Position numbers and translations under genes: made by a program
Shown: positions 12,801 to 27,800 of the stretch, piece after piece
Position numbering within the stretch: position 1 is the stretch's first letter
How the letters are laid out: each line of letters opens with the position of its first letter
Notes under the pieces: generated by a model
Told to the model about the DNA's origin: nothing
Seen by the model: only the letters and a program-made list of their open reading frames with translations
The model's database searches: none
DNA from: Actinernus sp. WN-2022
Taxonomy: Eukaryota; Cnidaria; Anthozoa; Actiniaria; Actinernidae
Assembly (NCBI GenBank): GCA_030867875.1
Contig: JAOWCC010000442.1
Location: 992,001-1,056,000, forward strand
DNA length: 64,000 bases
Direction: 5' to 3'

Positions 12801-15800
12801 TAGAATCTGCATCATGAGCACCATATATGTTACCGACATGGTGTAGTGCTTATTAATGGAAATATCTTTTGAAGTTGTTCTATGTTTTGGATACCTGTGG
12901 TACCATTAGAATCTGCATCATGAGCACCATAATCTGTTACTGACATGGTGTAGTGCTGATTAATGGAAATATCTTTTGAAGTTGTTCTATGTTTTGGATA
13001 CCTGTGGTACCGTTAGAATCTGCATCATGAGCACCATAATCTGTTACTGACATGGTGTAGTGCTGATTACTGGAAATATCTTTTGAAGTTGTTCTATGTT
13101 TTGGATACCTGTGGTACCGTTAGAATCTGCATCATGAGCACCATAATCTGTTACTGACATGGTGTAGTGCTGATTAATGGAAATATCTTTTGAAGTTGTT
13201 CTATGTTTTGGATACCTTTGGTACCGTTAGAATCTGCATCATGAGCACCATAATCTGTTACTGACATGGTGTAGTGCTGATTAATAGAAATATCTTTTGA
13301 AGTTGTTCTATGTTTTGGATACCTGTGGTACCGTTAGAATCTGCATCATGAGCACCATAATCTGTTACTGACATGGTGTAGTGCTGATTAATGGAAATAT
13401 CTTTTGAAGTTGTTCTATGTTTTGGATACCTGTGGTACCGTTAGAATCTGCATCATGAGCACCATAATCTGTTACTGACATGGTGTACGTAGTGCTGATT
13501 AATGGAAATATCTTTTGAAGTTGTTCTATGTTTTGGATACCTGTGGTACCGTTAGAATCTGCATCATGAGCACCATAATATGTTACTGACATGGTGTGGT
13601 GCTGCATGAATAAAACGTGCCTATGAGCAATATTTTTTATTTATTTTAGATATCAATTCTAAATCAAGTGAATAGTAAATATATTTTGCTTTGAATGCTG
13701 TGCCGCTGAGTTAAGGAGATTTTAATATCCAAAGTGCTAATTACATGACGTCAGGGGAGGTATCTGCAATCACTTCTTAGTGGTTGTGAATGGGCATTTC
13801 TACTGATATAGGAAAACAAATTTCTAACATTACTTTATTTCAACCATGGGTATAACACTGATAATTTGAAGAATGTGTTTAATTGTAACAAAAAAAATTG
13901 GATAATAATTGATGCCTCCCCTGACGTCATGTAATTAGCATTTTGGAAACTAAAACCTCCTTAACTCAGTGGCACATACAGCATTCAGAGCAAGATATAT
14001 TGTACCATTCTACTATTCACTTGATATAGAATTGATATCTAAAATAAAAAAATATTGTGCATTGGCACTTTAATGAAATTGACACGTGAAATCGCAGAAA
14101 ACATTTACAATATATTATGTTTACATGGGTGGTTGATTGCAATCGTAGCAAACACAAATGGTAGCCTATCATGAGATGGTTATTTTACGGTATAACTTGT
14201 AGTACTGCTGCTAAAATGATATTACGAGCTACGTGGGGCAGAATTACCGCAAAAGGGTATTATTTTTGGATGAAAAAGTGGTCATGCTGTTCATCTTATT
14301 TCATTTATTAATCTTTAGCGTTAGCAGGTGTACATGAATGTCATACATCAAAATAAACCCCAATGATAGGATTCTTATTTTTTGTGGTCATGCATACAGT
14401 ATCTGTAATTGGGCATTCACATCAAAATCATATACATTTTGTTGTCAATTTCATGAAACTGAAATTTTATTTTAGGAATGAAATGTAGCACTCCATGTCA
14501 AGAATAAAACGAACCTTTCAATCGGCTAAAGTGAACAAGTTGCACCGTAAATACGTTGTCGGTAAGTGGTCGGTAAGTGGTTGGTAAGCTGTCGGTAAGT
14601 GGTTGGTAAGCTGTCGGTAAGTGGTTGACTCATTTGAACCAAAATATGCTTTATACCTTCTTAAGTTTCCAACATTGTGGCAACGATAAACCGCTTCGAT
14701 AACAGATAACAAATGAAAATATCCGCGGCACTGACTCATGCACTTACCGACAACAAATTTACGGTGCAACTTGTTCACTTTAGCCCTTTCTAGTGAATCT
14801 GTTATTATAACACTATCATGAATTATTTAGCTTAAACGTTGCCCAAGTCCTTGCTGTTTGATGTGGTCCATGTATTAAAAGCCCTGCATGGATGGGCTGT
14901 TGATTTTAGTAAATTGGCATTACAAAAGGTCTCCCAGCTAAATTTATAGCACAAACTGGCTTTGGAAGTATTCTAATTAAAGCATAAATACATGTACATG
15001 TACCAGTAATTAATGGCAATCAAAACATGATTTTATTAATATAGTGACCAAGTTTTAAGAAATGCCTACCATTTGCAGTGCAGAAACCTCAAAACCTTGT
15101 TCTTGAATAGCTGTGATAATTTTTCCTGCAAGCCCTGTAGAAGTGATTGAGACAAAGGCATGAGTAACAGCCAAATAGACTTTTATCACACAGCTGCCAT
15201 CTGGGAATAAAACCATTGTTTATGCCTGCCCAGCCTCGTTCTAAATCATGTGAAAGGTGTAGTACAATGTAATATGGCAACACTTTCATGCAATGCAAGT
15301 TGAAGCACGATGTTGCACGTATTACATGTACCACCCACTCGAGCAACTTGCCACACAACAAATTCCCATGTTGCAAGATGCAGCAACATGTTGCAGAAAG
15401 TAGAAGTGACTTTTACTTTTTGCAACAAAGTTTGGTTTTGTTGCTCATATTACCACTGGTGCTGCAACATGTTGCGCAACAAATCTAGTTAAAGAACACT
15501 TGTGATTGGCTGGTTAAAGTGATAAAGTCGAGCATTGTACCTGCATGCTCATGCACAATGTAAAACAAAGATGGTGGAGTTCGAAGACAAGCCTGAAATA
15601 TTGGATTTGCCATAGTTTACCACAACTTGCAACATGGGAATTTGTTGCGTGGCAAGTTGCTCGAGTGGGAGGTAATACATGTACGTGCAACATCGTGCTT
15701 CAACTCGCAACACAACATTGTTGCAAGATATTATTGCCCATATTACTTCACCTTAACCAAGGCTGGCCGGGCATGAACAATGGTGTTATTCCAAGATGGC

Positions 15801-18800
15801 TGCAGCATGTTCAAGGTCTATAGCTCAGATGGTAGAGCAGTGGTCATGAATGTGGGAGGTAAATGTCGGTTAGAATCCCAGCCACATACATTGTACATGT
15901 ACTTGGGCAGGGACATACAAGATGTTGACCTTGTACTCCAACAAGAGGGACGTTAAATAACCTGTTGAGCTATTGGTGAAGAGAAGGGGATTGTTACCCT
16001 GCTGTACATCAGCCTGCTCTCCTTTAAAGTACCACCACGTTCTTGGGCAAGACATTAAATAACCTGTTGAGCTATTGGTGAAGAGAAGGGGATTGTTACC
16101 CTGTTGTACACCAGCCTGCTCTCCTTTAAAGTACCACCACATTCTTGGGAAAGAATTAATTAATCTTGGTCAATTAGCGATATATTATACAAAAAAATGT
16201 AGCTATAAATCGAGGACTAGTAATCCTCAAATCCGAGAATAAATAACTAGCACTACCCTTATTACAAGGACTGTCCGATGCATTATCTACAGTCAATAAC
16301 TGGATGATATTCACCTTCTGCAACAGCATGTGGCTTTACAACACAGAGAGTGCAATCAGACAACTGGGCTGTGTTCTGTCTTCTGTGGCAAAAGAAAAAG
16401 TCCACTTCCTGCAAGATAAGGAAAAACATGAGGATTAAATTATAATAAACAATGTATACTTATAAGTACCTTTTTGGATGCATTTTATTCAATCTAATAT
16501 GTTGTACATGTTCACAAAGCAGCAACACATACACTCACTCACATACACTCAAAGTTCAAAATATTAGGATTTGGGATGCAAAATGCCCTCCTAAAATTTG
16601 AAAAAAATAATGTAAAAATAATGTTGACTTCCTTTTAATTAATAGATTTGGAAAATGTCATAATGTGCCCTGGCCTGTATAATACAAGTTAGGAGTATAG
16701 TTAAACTTGTTCAACATGACAGGATTCAAGGTCACTTCACATGTTTGCAAAGAGCACTGAAATAATTTAATTTATTGTTGGATACAAAGGAAAATATAAA
16801 TTACCATCATTTGCATCTACATGTAAGAACACGTGAGGAATGTTAGGGCGTATTAGGCATAACTTAACAGCGCATTGTTCAAATATTGCTTATATAGCAT
16901 TTATTCGTCCTAGTCTGGATTATTGCGACACCGTATACCATTGTTGTGGAGAGATGAATAGTCAATATCTAGAAAGGCTACAAAGACGCGCGGCACGCAT
17001 AGTCTGTAAATGTTTTGATAGTGACAGTGCAATGGACTCCTTAAAGTGGGGAACTCTTTCCCGTAGGCGTGAGCATCACATTTTCAACCTAGTAAAGAAA
17101 TGTATAAGTAGTCGCTGTCCGCAATTTTTTATGAATTATTTTACATTTAATAGCAGTGTTTCACAGCGCGAAACTAGACAAAGCCATCTCTTGCATTTGC
17201 CTAGAGTAAGAACAGAAATCGCGAAGCGCAGTTTTTATTATCATGGGTGTATAGTTTATAATGGATTTCGATCTTAATTTTTAATAGATTTTGACGATTT
17301 AAATGATTTTTAGATATGTTAGTTTTATATAGTCAATTTAGTGATCAATTAGCATATATGAGTAGTTAATAGTTTGTATTTATATCTTAGTATTAACATT
17401 AGTTTTATCTACCATTTCAATATTTTAAAACAGGGCTCCTATTGATAACAGTAACATTTTTGTAACTGAAAGAATTACCCTGTTGAAATAAAGGTGTCTA
17501 TCTATCTATCAAACATAATATGATTTGTCATCAAACTTTCGAAGTTTGAAAGCAGCCAATCAAATATTGCTTGATCAAGTTGAATATGCAATGAGCTATT
17601 CTTGTTTAGAAAAATGCGATGATTATCCAGTTATCGTAGTTCTGCAGAGCTCACTTGAAATCGTGTCTAATTTTAGGGAAGTGCAATGCCACTTTAGTAA
17701 GTGACAGTTACCAATTCAAGAAGTGATGGTATGTTGAATACTTTTTGGGAAATTGGCTTTTATATGAAGATGAAAAAATTATGAATACATTGCATGGCTG
17801 TGTGACAACTGACAGAATGACATCAGCAAAGATTGCCCTCTACTGTTATATTTAATACCTTATCTGCTGATTCAGTCATGTCTGAGCCGTGAGCAGCATT
17901 CTTTGTGTTATCTAGACAATGTATTAAGACAAAGGAAGAAAAAAATGATGAATTCAATAGGCACTAATGCATGCTAATGATAATGATCCCAAATTTCCAC
18001 TACAGTGTCTGTTTTCTCTGCTTAAACTTAAGGATAGTACCAGCTAGTCTATCTACATGTATCTAGTAAAAACATTTAAAAACTTTCCTTTTGGTACCCA
18101 ATCTAAGTGCAACACCAAAATGGTAAGTAACTGAGTGATTTGCTACGATCATGCTATGGAATTTTGCAATGTTTATAATTATCATTAACTATAGACATCA
18201 TGCACAAGAAAACGTTTCGATAAAAATGCTACAAAATGTAGTTTTCCTTTTCAGTAATGATTTCCTCCTTTCCCTAGGAACAAAAGGAAAATGATGTAAT
18301 TGATCCAAGCAGTCACCTACTTGTACATATGTATGCCCTTCTTGGCTTTTCAATCACATTTACATGAATAAAAACAGACCTGTGCCAAACTTTGCCCTGA
18401 CAGACAGAGGTGACTTGTTTCTTGCAGTTGCAGAATCTGTGGGGCCTAAAGTAACAATCAAAAGATACAAATCATGATTCTGATGATCACAAATGCACAA
18501 ATGCAGTACAGTGTATTACACATTAATACAAATTAATATTAAAACTTAGTGCTCAGTAAAAAAATCAAAGCAGGCCATACAATTGGCATGGGTAATATCA
18601 ATCAACGAACAGGGTATGGAAAATCTTGTTCCCGATAGTCTGGGACTAGTACATTTTCATGTTGGGAAGTACTTTTTGTTTGCTAGAAGTTGTCATTACA
18701 ATGATTTAATCAATTTCATTGAATTTCTAACGAGACCTGAAATAACCATGGGGCTGATCAAAGTCAGGAACTGGCTAAACCTCAGATCAAATTGGAATAG

Positions 18801-21800
18801 CCCACTTCCGTGATATGCTTTACTTTAGTACGAGGCTCCGTGTTCAAATACAATTTAACTGTCCCTTTACAATATACAACTCATGGGTCAATTAACATTG
18901 TACTTCAACTTGCTCCACAATTAAAAATTAAAATAAAAACACTGATAACTTGATCAAACAGCTTAATTATTTTGTTTTAACTGCTGCATCTAAAATATCA
19001 GATAATGCATAACTATTTTGCTTGCCGTTTATATCAAACTGCTTCCTCTCCAAGCTCTTTGTCTTCTTTAAATTAAAGTTTACCCCGCATCCTGTGACCC
19101 CCAACATTAAAATTTCTACATCCCCATTTGTGCATTAATGCAATTAACCCCTGCATACATGTACATGTAACTGATTCAATCAATGAATGAAGTTTGCAGG
19201 GCCAGCTTCACTTTGTTGTTTTCCTTAATAGCTTCCAACTTCAATGACTGAATGAATATTTAGTTCTATAGATAAGGTCTTGCCCTAATGAAATGTTATT
19301 TCTTTGTGGAACTGATTACACAAAATAATGTCTATATAGCCAGCTCACTTTTATGCCTAACCTTTGATTTCTTTTTGGTTATTGACCCCTGATTTTGATT
19401 GAAATGCACTCAGTGACTGAGCTGTGTGCTCAGTGTGAAAATTAAAAGGATTAGAGACTTAATGTTTATGCTTATTGTTGACAAACGCATGCATTTGCTA
19501 ACTGTACTGATAAACTAAAAATGACTAATTTAGTATTCATCATTATTTTCATTTATCGTACAGTCAGCATGTGCATGTATTTGACAAATAAAGAAGCCTT
19601 AGCCATGTTTTATACTATCATAAAACACAATGGGCATAATTGAGAACATGAGAGAATTATGTTAAAGCACAAGCTGAAGGTGCATGCTTTCGACATTTCT
19701 CGAGTGTTCTCAAATGACCTGCAGAGTGTTTAAATATGATAGAGTATAAAACATGGCTAAGGCTTCTTTATTTGTTTTATAATATAGATTTACACATGTG
19801 ATGAAAGAAACTGCCTGAGTTGAAAACAATAAAACATGGCAAACCATGTTACAATGTTATTGCATATGTTGTAGGTTGTTTCTAATTTCAGGTTGTTTTT
19901 AAAACAACCTACTACTAGGTTGTTTCTCATTTCTGGTCGTTTTTGAAACAGCCTACATCATGTAGGTTATTTTAAAACAACTTAAGTCATTTTTATCTTA
20001 AAAAATTACCAAGGTCATTTTGACATTTTTAGAGTCTTTTAAATTTTGGATAGCATTATATTTGTCTGTTATTTAGTGACTTAAACCTAAACACCCAAAA
20101 TGATTGATTGTAGCTCTTAAAATACCCAAAGTGAGAAGCCCTTGTTGACGGTTAGGGTTTAAAAAAATGTAGGATTATATTTTGGATTAATTACATGTAG
20201 TTCACAGGACCATTGAAGCCGCATTATACTTGTCTGTTAGGTTAGCAACTTAGCTCTAAACACCCAAAATTAGGGAGCAATTCAGGTTACTGTTAGGGTT
20301 ACTTAAATGTTGGGCTAGGGTTTGGATTAGTTCACACTGGACCATTAATTCGATTTTTATATAACAGTGTTAGGAATGAGTTTGCTTGGAGTGGGGTGTT
20401 AACTGGCTTTAATAAATCTGCTTGTTATTGGCACTAATTGTTCCGTATGGAAATGGCAAAGTGAAAACATACATTGTAACTGTTAATAACGTTTTGAGTT
20501 ATTTCTGTGTAAGTTCTCGATCATTTATCCATTTTTACGTCTTTTCACATTCGCTGAGGAATTCTTTGATTAGAGAACAAGACAATATAATACAGTGTTT
20601 CTTTGATCCACTTTATTTCTTTTCTAGACACAGTGGTCAATGTGGCATGTGTAAAGTAACTTCATGTTTACCTGTGAACCCTAGCTCTAGGTGAGTGAGA
20701 ATCCATCGTTTACCTGTGAACTCGTCCTATGGTTAGGGTTAGGTTTGTGGTTAGGATTAGGATTTGTCTTAGAATTAACAGCCTGACCTGTGACCTAGCT
20801 GACCTGTACTTTACACCCGCCGGTGGTCCGCAGTATTTTATTCTATTGGAAAAGCTGAGTCTAACGAGTACGAGCCAGCTACTCCAAGATCCTCTGCACT
20901 CGTTACTTTAATACTGAGATACATGTACTACATGATTGTATTTAGCTCTTGAATTGTAAAAATCTTCTTCTAGATATGTACAATGTTAGAGGTGATGCGC
21001 TTTCTTTTGTCTTTATTTTAGGTCAGTGATTACTCTAAGTCGGTTCAGTTGACACAATTTTTTCGAAGTACGAGTAGAGCGTAATAAAGTCAAGAAACAA
21101 TGTATTTTTCTGGATTTAGCTTCCTTACTTCCCTTGAGTTGCTGCAGCTTTCATAAAAAAACGCAGAGTCAACACAAAGTTCATCTGTGTTACAGTTTCG
21201 TCCTGGTTTAATGTCGTCCATGCTACGTTTTCGAAAGATTTTTCAAAGTCTGATTTTGTTAGTAGACGTATACATGTGCACATAACGAGAGGGACTGGGT
21301 TCGACGATTAGTCACTTGGAGAATAAATGATGTGTTCAAATCAACAAGCGCTTTTGTGGTGCAGTGCGATAATCCACTGGATTGATATCTACCAGGCGTT
21401 CCTCGTGATTCAGCCAAGTTAAGCCCGACTGGGCAAGGTTAGTAAGTGGATGGGTGACCGTCAAGGTAAGTGGTACAATAAGGTGTGTCAGGGGGGACAA
21501 GGAGAAAATTGAGAGGCAGTGGGAAGGAAGGGGGAGGGAGTAGAGGGGAGGATTAGTAGAGGGGAGGAAGTAGAGGGGAGGGCTGTCAAAAAGTATTTTG
21601 TAGGGGAGGGGTGGGCGATTTTTTTCTCTTTTTAAATTCCCCCCCCCCCAAAAAAAACTAAACTCCTTTTTTTATGAATCCCCCAAAATCAAAAAAATCA
21701 CTTTTTAGAATAATTGATATTCCAACCTAAGTTGCTTGAAAAATAAGCTGAATTGAGAAACAACCCACAACATATATACTATTTTGACTCGAAAACAAAT

Positions 21801-24800
21801 TGAACATATTTTGTATGTGTTTGCCCCCCCCCCCCCCCCCCCCCCCAAAAAAATAATATTTAAGCTGATGTACATTGTAGGTGGCTCACGCTAGAATCTG
21901 TCTTACCAAGAACAGTTCTCCACTTTTGAATAGCATTGTTCCCCTTGAGTTCAAATGCTATGACTGGTCCTGACCACTGGTGATGAATTCCACCAGACGT
22001 CTGAAGACAAACAAATATAATTATTTAATAATCGAAGTCATAAACAAGAAGCACTTTGGTATTAATATATATTTTTAATATTAATATCATGACAACGGAC
22101 TTGCATGTCAGCTTACAGGACTGGTCTTAAAGTGCAAGTATCATGTCAAAAAAATAAAACATTATTGTTCTACTAGCAGGGACCCGTGGGAACTCACGGG
22201 AAATCAACAAATATGACTCAATGTTTTTAGCGTGTTGATATTTTCAAGGTTGTATAAGGGAATAATATCTTACGGATCTCATTTAATTTCTGAAACCGAT
22301 GAGCACAATTATTGTCAAAAAGTGCCAAAACTGACGGTCACAGGCAGCTCGAGACATGAATTCGTGTGACGAAAACAAATCTGGCCGCCGAAACAGTTGG
22401 TTTTATATCTAAGAACACAGGAAACTGGATACAGAAAACAGACATGGACAAAATATCTTACTATTAGACACATCATAGAGTTGTAAGTTAAAAAATAATA
22501 ACAGCCTTTTCCACGGACAACATTTCTAACTGTGTTTGAATACCTGGTCTTACCTCGTTCGGTCGTTTGACTTCGGCCGCTTCGCTTGGCGATATAGGTT
22601 TTCCCTAAACTCTAACTAAAACATTCGCGTAAACTCGATGGCTTGCTCGCCCAGGACCAGGTTTTCCCTAAAACAGATTCCCGTAAGCTCGATGGCTCGC
22701 TCGCCCAAGTAAGTGTAGAACTTGAGAAAACTCTTTTTTTTTTTTAAACATTCTTTCCTCAAATGCAACCAAGACCAAGACAGAAAGCAACTTTTCGCAT
22801 GATTCGTCGTCTTCGTTGGGATACCTGTATCCGTCACTTTTTGGCGCCATTTTCGGACGTGAGCGCGCGCGCGTCCCCCATATTAGGAAATCGATCGAGG
22901 GACCCTGGGAAATAGCGTTACACACACTGACTGACACACACACACACACTTAGCGTATTATTATATTATAAGAATTGTGTTTGTTTCTCACAAAAAGGTA
23001 TTACCGTATTCACTCACGGATAAGCCGCACTCGCAGATAAGCCGCACCCCAAGTTTAGAAGCTTGATTCAGGGAAAAAAGTTTTTTGGAAGAATATCAAA
23101 CGTACATGTACATTGTATAAACTTTCATTGGACTTTCAAACTGGGTATCCGGAAGCCATGCATCTATTGGAGAAAAACTGTCTTGTTACTCAAAGAGAGG
23201 TGGAAGATCTGTTCGACAAATTTGCTGTTAAAGTGCAAAGCTGCAAAGAAACATTGTGCCATTTAGCATGGAATTCAATTGCTTGCAGAGGAACAAATAT
23301 TCACAACATAAACGGATCTGTTAGGAGCCACCAAACTTGCAAAAGCAATGGCCAGTCAGCTTACTTTCTTTTGGTTTGGTGTAGTATTTATTATTATTAC
23401 ATGGCAAGCCACTCTCAATGTCAAATCGAGTGTTTTGATTGGCTGGTGCTCGGTCGGGATTTTGCCATACGGACCGTTACCATGATAACGGTCACAAATT
23501 CGCATATTTCGGTCTAAGCTCGGGAAATTGAAAACTCAAATCGAACCGGGTAAAACAGAGATAACTAGGCACATCGTAATAATACCGTTTTTAAAAGAGA
23601 AACCCGGTCCATCAAAAACTGACCTGTAAATATAATTACAAAGCTTACCTCCAAAACGAACTTGACCATTTGTTGTCAAAAATTATCATTGATGTACGCA
23701 AAGTCAACCAGAAAAGGACAGGAAAGAACTAGTTGAAATACAATGCCATCCAAAGGTCTATGCTACAGTGACAAGATACATGTCCTATTAGGTTCTACAG
23801 AAGTTTCAGAAGTCACCGTCTAGCAGAGTTCAATGTACGTATTACGGAAGAACCATATTCTATGGCCGTCATTTACAAGCGAGTCCCAAACAGCGAGATC
23901 ACATGAAGTCTCCACTCGGTATAGAAACGAAATTAGAACATAGCTCAGTAATATATCAGGTAATGCAGGAATCAAACACCCCTGCAGCGAAATAACTTAA
24001 AAATACGACTCAATATTAAAAGATAAACCTGCCAACGCTGATCCTGAAAGCTTCGTGGCTCTGTTGAGTGTTGACACGAGAACTCGATCCGTCCAGTGGA
24101 AGTAGCGAGTAAAACTACAAGACAACAACTCTGCCAGCGACTATCACCAGAGCCAGAAGTCACAGTCCATATTTCAACAAGTTTACTCCTCTGCAGCCGG
24201 CTTTCTTTCGGCTTAAGAAATTTGTCTTGAATGTCACGGCATCGGGCCAGCTATTTACAAATTACAATCTCTCACTATAGACCAGGGAAGTTCTGATTCC
24301 ATAGCCGGCAACCAGTTTTGCCGATCAGTAGCAAATATCAGGGATCGTCAGGTCCAGATTTTCCATGAGTTGTCTAGGATACAAACAAACAGCATAGAAC
24401 TGTCATCGTCGAAAGTGATCCGACGAAGATCTTGAACTTTTTCGCCGACCACATGGCACTTGACTTGATCGAACAGTTTGTTTTTCGAGTTGATTTAGTG
24501 GAAATATGTTCTTTTCTGAAAGCTTTTTCTACGAATTCCACCTTTCATGCACTTTGAATTAGCAAAGTTTTCTAATTCTGAATTGATTCTGACATCTGAT
24601 ATTGTATTTCCATTCATCTTTTGTATTGATTTACGGAGAGCTGTCAAATAGATGAACGGCTTCCACTTTGGTATGTAAATTTATGCAAATTACGTATATC
24701 ACGTTGTGTTACGGGGCACGAGTCACGCGAGTCACTTATTTTCTCATTCTTCGTTTATCACAAAGTGCCATATAATAAACTACTTATTAACCTCGCTCAC

Positions 24801-27800
24801 TCGGTCTTTACGGGAAAATATCAGACCTTGGTCTTTTATGTACGGACCTCGCTATCGCTCGGTCCGTACTGTCAAGTCCTCGGTCTGATATTTTCCCGTA
24901 AAGACCTCGCTCTCGGTTAATAAGAAGTTAGTATAGCTTAATATTTCTTTTAAATGTTAATTTATGGAAATTTCCGGACCTTATGTTCGGTAGATGTTCT
25001 CGCAGATAAGCCGCACCCCCGATTTTAAACAAGGACTTCGGATAAAAATGTGTGGCTTATCCCGTAAGTGAATACGGTAATCTTTCAGATTTCGTAAAAT
25101 TTCTGACATTATTTTTAAATCCCTAATTTTGGTTACTAATTGTCGTGGATCCTGTGACATCACAAGATGAATCAACTCCCTCCCAAGAGAAAACTACTAC
25201 AATAAAATCCCGTAGCTTTCAATACAATTGTGACATCACAAGATGAATTAATCCCACAATTCGGGTAACTTTTATTCTAGTTGAATTGCTGCTCCAGTCT
25301 CTCGAAGAAAACTAATTTAGACAACTGAAGTATATTATTATATAATAATTAATAGAATTTGGAGCAAAAAGAGTTGTTTTATGGCCAGTCTATTTTGTCG
25401 CATCTATTAGGGAGGTGTCGAAATTTTTGAAAAAGCATTACGCAAATCTCTTCAAGGCTTTACTTTCCAGTCTCTGAAACCAGAGCAGAAAGAGTGTATT
25501 AGGAGACTAATCTGTTGTAGGGAAGACGTACTGTTGGCAATTATGCCTATGGGCTTAAGGTTACCGGATACCTTCAGGGTGCGTTTCCAGTCTAAATTAT
25601 GTAGCGCCTCGAGAAAACATCGTAGATAAATCATTCATGTATCATTTTAAAGCTTATAAAATTGGCTACAAGAATACATAAAAAGTTTTGAGTTCTTTGA
25701 AAATCTCGAATTTTCCGCCATCCCGTTTCTCCGATCTAGTGAGATGGCTTTCAGAAGCTCCGACTCCGAAAATATTTTAAAGTTTTAAAATCTGTTTGCT
25801 TTGTCGCATTTCAGAGGAATCGTATTACCAAACCGTGTCGGGGAATTTCAAAATTCGATTTAGTTCAAAAGTTATCATGCTTTCCGTAAAAAGGCGAAAA
25901 ATAATCCGAGTAGATATGCGGGAAACGTCGTCAAGAGCTCTCATTTTAGAATTTCCCAATTCCCCGACACGGTTTTGCAGCTGAGATATCAATTGACATT
26001 TTGTGAAAATTTTGAACAAATCGAATAAATTCCTCTTGAGTGGGAGCTTTTTAAAAACTCTATTTTGATTGAAAATCGAAAGCGAGAAAATAGCACTTCA
26101 AAAAATATACCCGTCTGTCGTGCGTGAATCTGAAGCCCCGCCTCTCCAACAATTAGCAAGCTCTTGGCCAATCATTTCTCATCACAGTTCAACTATCTGT
26201 CAAGATTTCCCGCCAATGTTGATTTCCGATCAAAGCAACGCGCCGCATCGAGGTTTTGTGTGACTTGAAGAATGGTAGCGGTAAGAGTCAGCTGGTTTCC
26301 CAGGCTAGAAAAATGGGAAAGACAAAAATACCTCGAGGGGCAAAGCCAAGGTGAACACCTATAGAGATCACGCCTTGAATGCCAGCATAGTTAGTAGAGG
26401 AGACAGCGATTTGCAGGCGTCTGAAACAGCACGGCAATAGCGAGATCGTGGTTCAACTGATTCAGGGTCACCGCCAGACTACGTTTCCATCTAAGCTTTC
26501 TCTCTCGGCTGGCTCTTATCAATTCTACTTTGTGGACCACTCGGCACTCTGTCTGAAAGTGAAAATACGAACGCTTGTCGGTTTTGCGAGGACTCCTATT
26601 TGGCTTCGTAATTTTATTGTTTGGCCTCGTTTTGCTTTTCGTTTTTCTTTGTTTTTCAAGCTAAGGGTTTAGGGCATCCTGCTTGCTTTTTGTAAGATAT
26701 AAGGCCAACATCCGATGGAATAATTTTGTGGAATCGTGTGTGGAAAAACGTTTCTCAATAAACGTAAACATTGGTATATGAAATGAATTTAATATGTGCC
26801 GATTTCCCACACCGTCGTTACGGGCGAGTGAGCACTTGTCATGTGTTTATTGATCTGCTGTCAATCAAAAAGAACCTTTTACTTCCGGTTAAAAACTTCG
26901 TTTTGGTATTTCTCCGTCAATATTAATTTTTTTTGAACGGAGTTTTTGGTATATGAGACACTAAAACTACATTTCTGTGTGAAAAACATTTTTTTCCATC
27001 TTTTTCGTTTTGAAGGTATCCGGTAACCTTAATGGAAAGAGCCTGATCTACCAGGTGCTTTCGAAAGTATGCAAACATATTAATTAAGACAGGCAAAAGC
27101 GAGCTGTGTGTTGTCGCGAAAGAGACGTCTGAGCAATGAGGCAGAAAATTCCATACTGATGACGTAGCAGATAGCCGTTTCACAGTGCATAAATTAGTTG
27201 CAATTCTCAGAAGCCGAATGCGAACAACAGAGGTCTTTTCAAGTAATATAACTACCGATGCTGCTCATTTGCTTGGCAGTGGACAACCATGGAATTCAAG
27301 CAGATTTAGCATGTGTCGTCGGTGGCTCCTTTGCATAGTTCTTTCAGCGGCTAGTAAAACAAAATGTCATACTGTCCAGGGGTGGATCCAGGGTTTGGTT
27401 TGAGTAGTTTACTCTGACAGACCAATCAACTCATACCCCACCCACCCCACCCCTCCTAGTAATAAACTACCTAAAATTTAGAGGTTTGAAAAAAGTTGAG
27501 TAGTTTACGGAAATCACATAAACTACCCTGGATCCACCCCTGCTGTCAAAACATTTTCAAGTAAGTGATCAAAAACTTAGTACTGTAATACTTGTTTATA
27601 ATTTCATATAAACCTACACACACTGAGCTACAATGTAGCTATCACAGAACACTGGATGAGTTGTTGTTGCAGGATAAATCGTTCAGGGCCACTTTTCAAG
27701 CTGGATGTTTTACTAGGCAGTAAATTTCGGCTATGAATCAACATTACATGTATTAAAGTGCGATATATTGAATCATGAACGTCATGATGGCTGTTCACCC

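Noticed and set aside
13365..13607. 80-residue repeat protein on the minus strand
   Set aside because: It exists only because one 107-bp unit carries a 4-bp insertion (107+4=111, divisible by three). The other units shift frame.
15812..15886. Functional tRNA gene
   Set aside because: The tRNA-like head lacks a matching acceptor stem and continues into a repeated SINE tail.
20130..20350. TTAGGG-like blocks as interstitial telomeric repeats
   Set aside because: Only isolated GGTTAGGGTT-type motifs inside a longer dispersed repeat. There is no tandem (TTAGGG)n.
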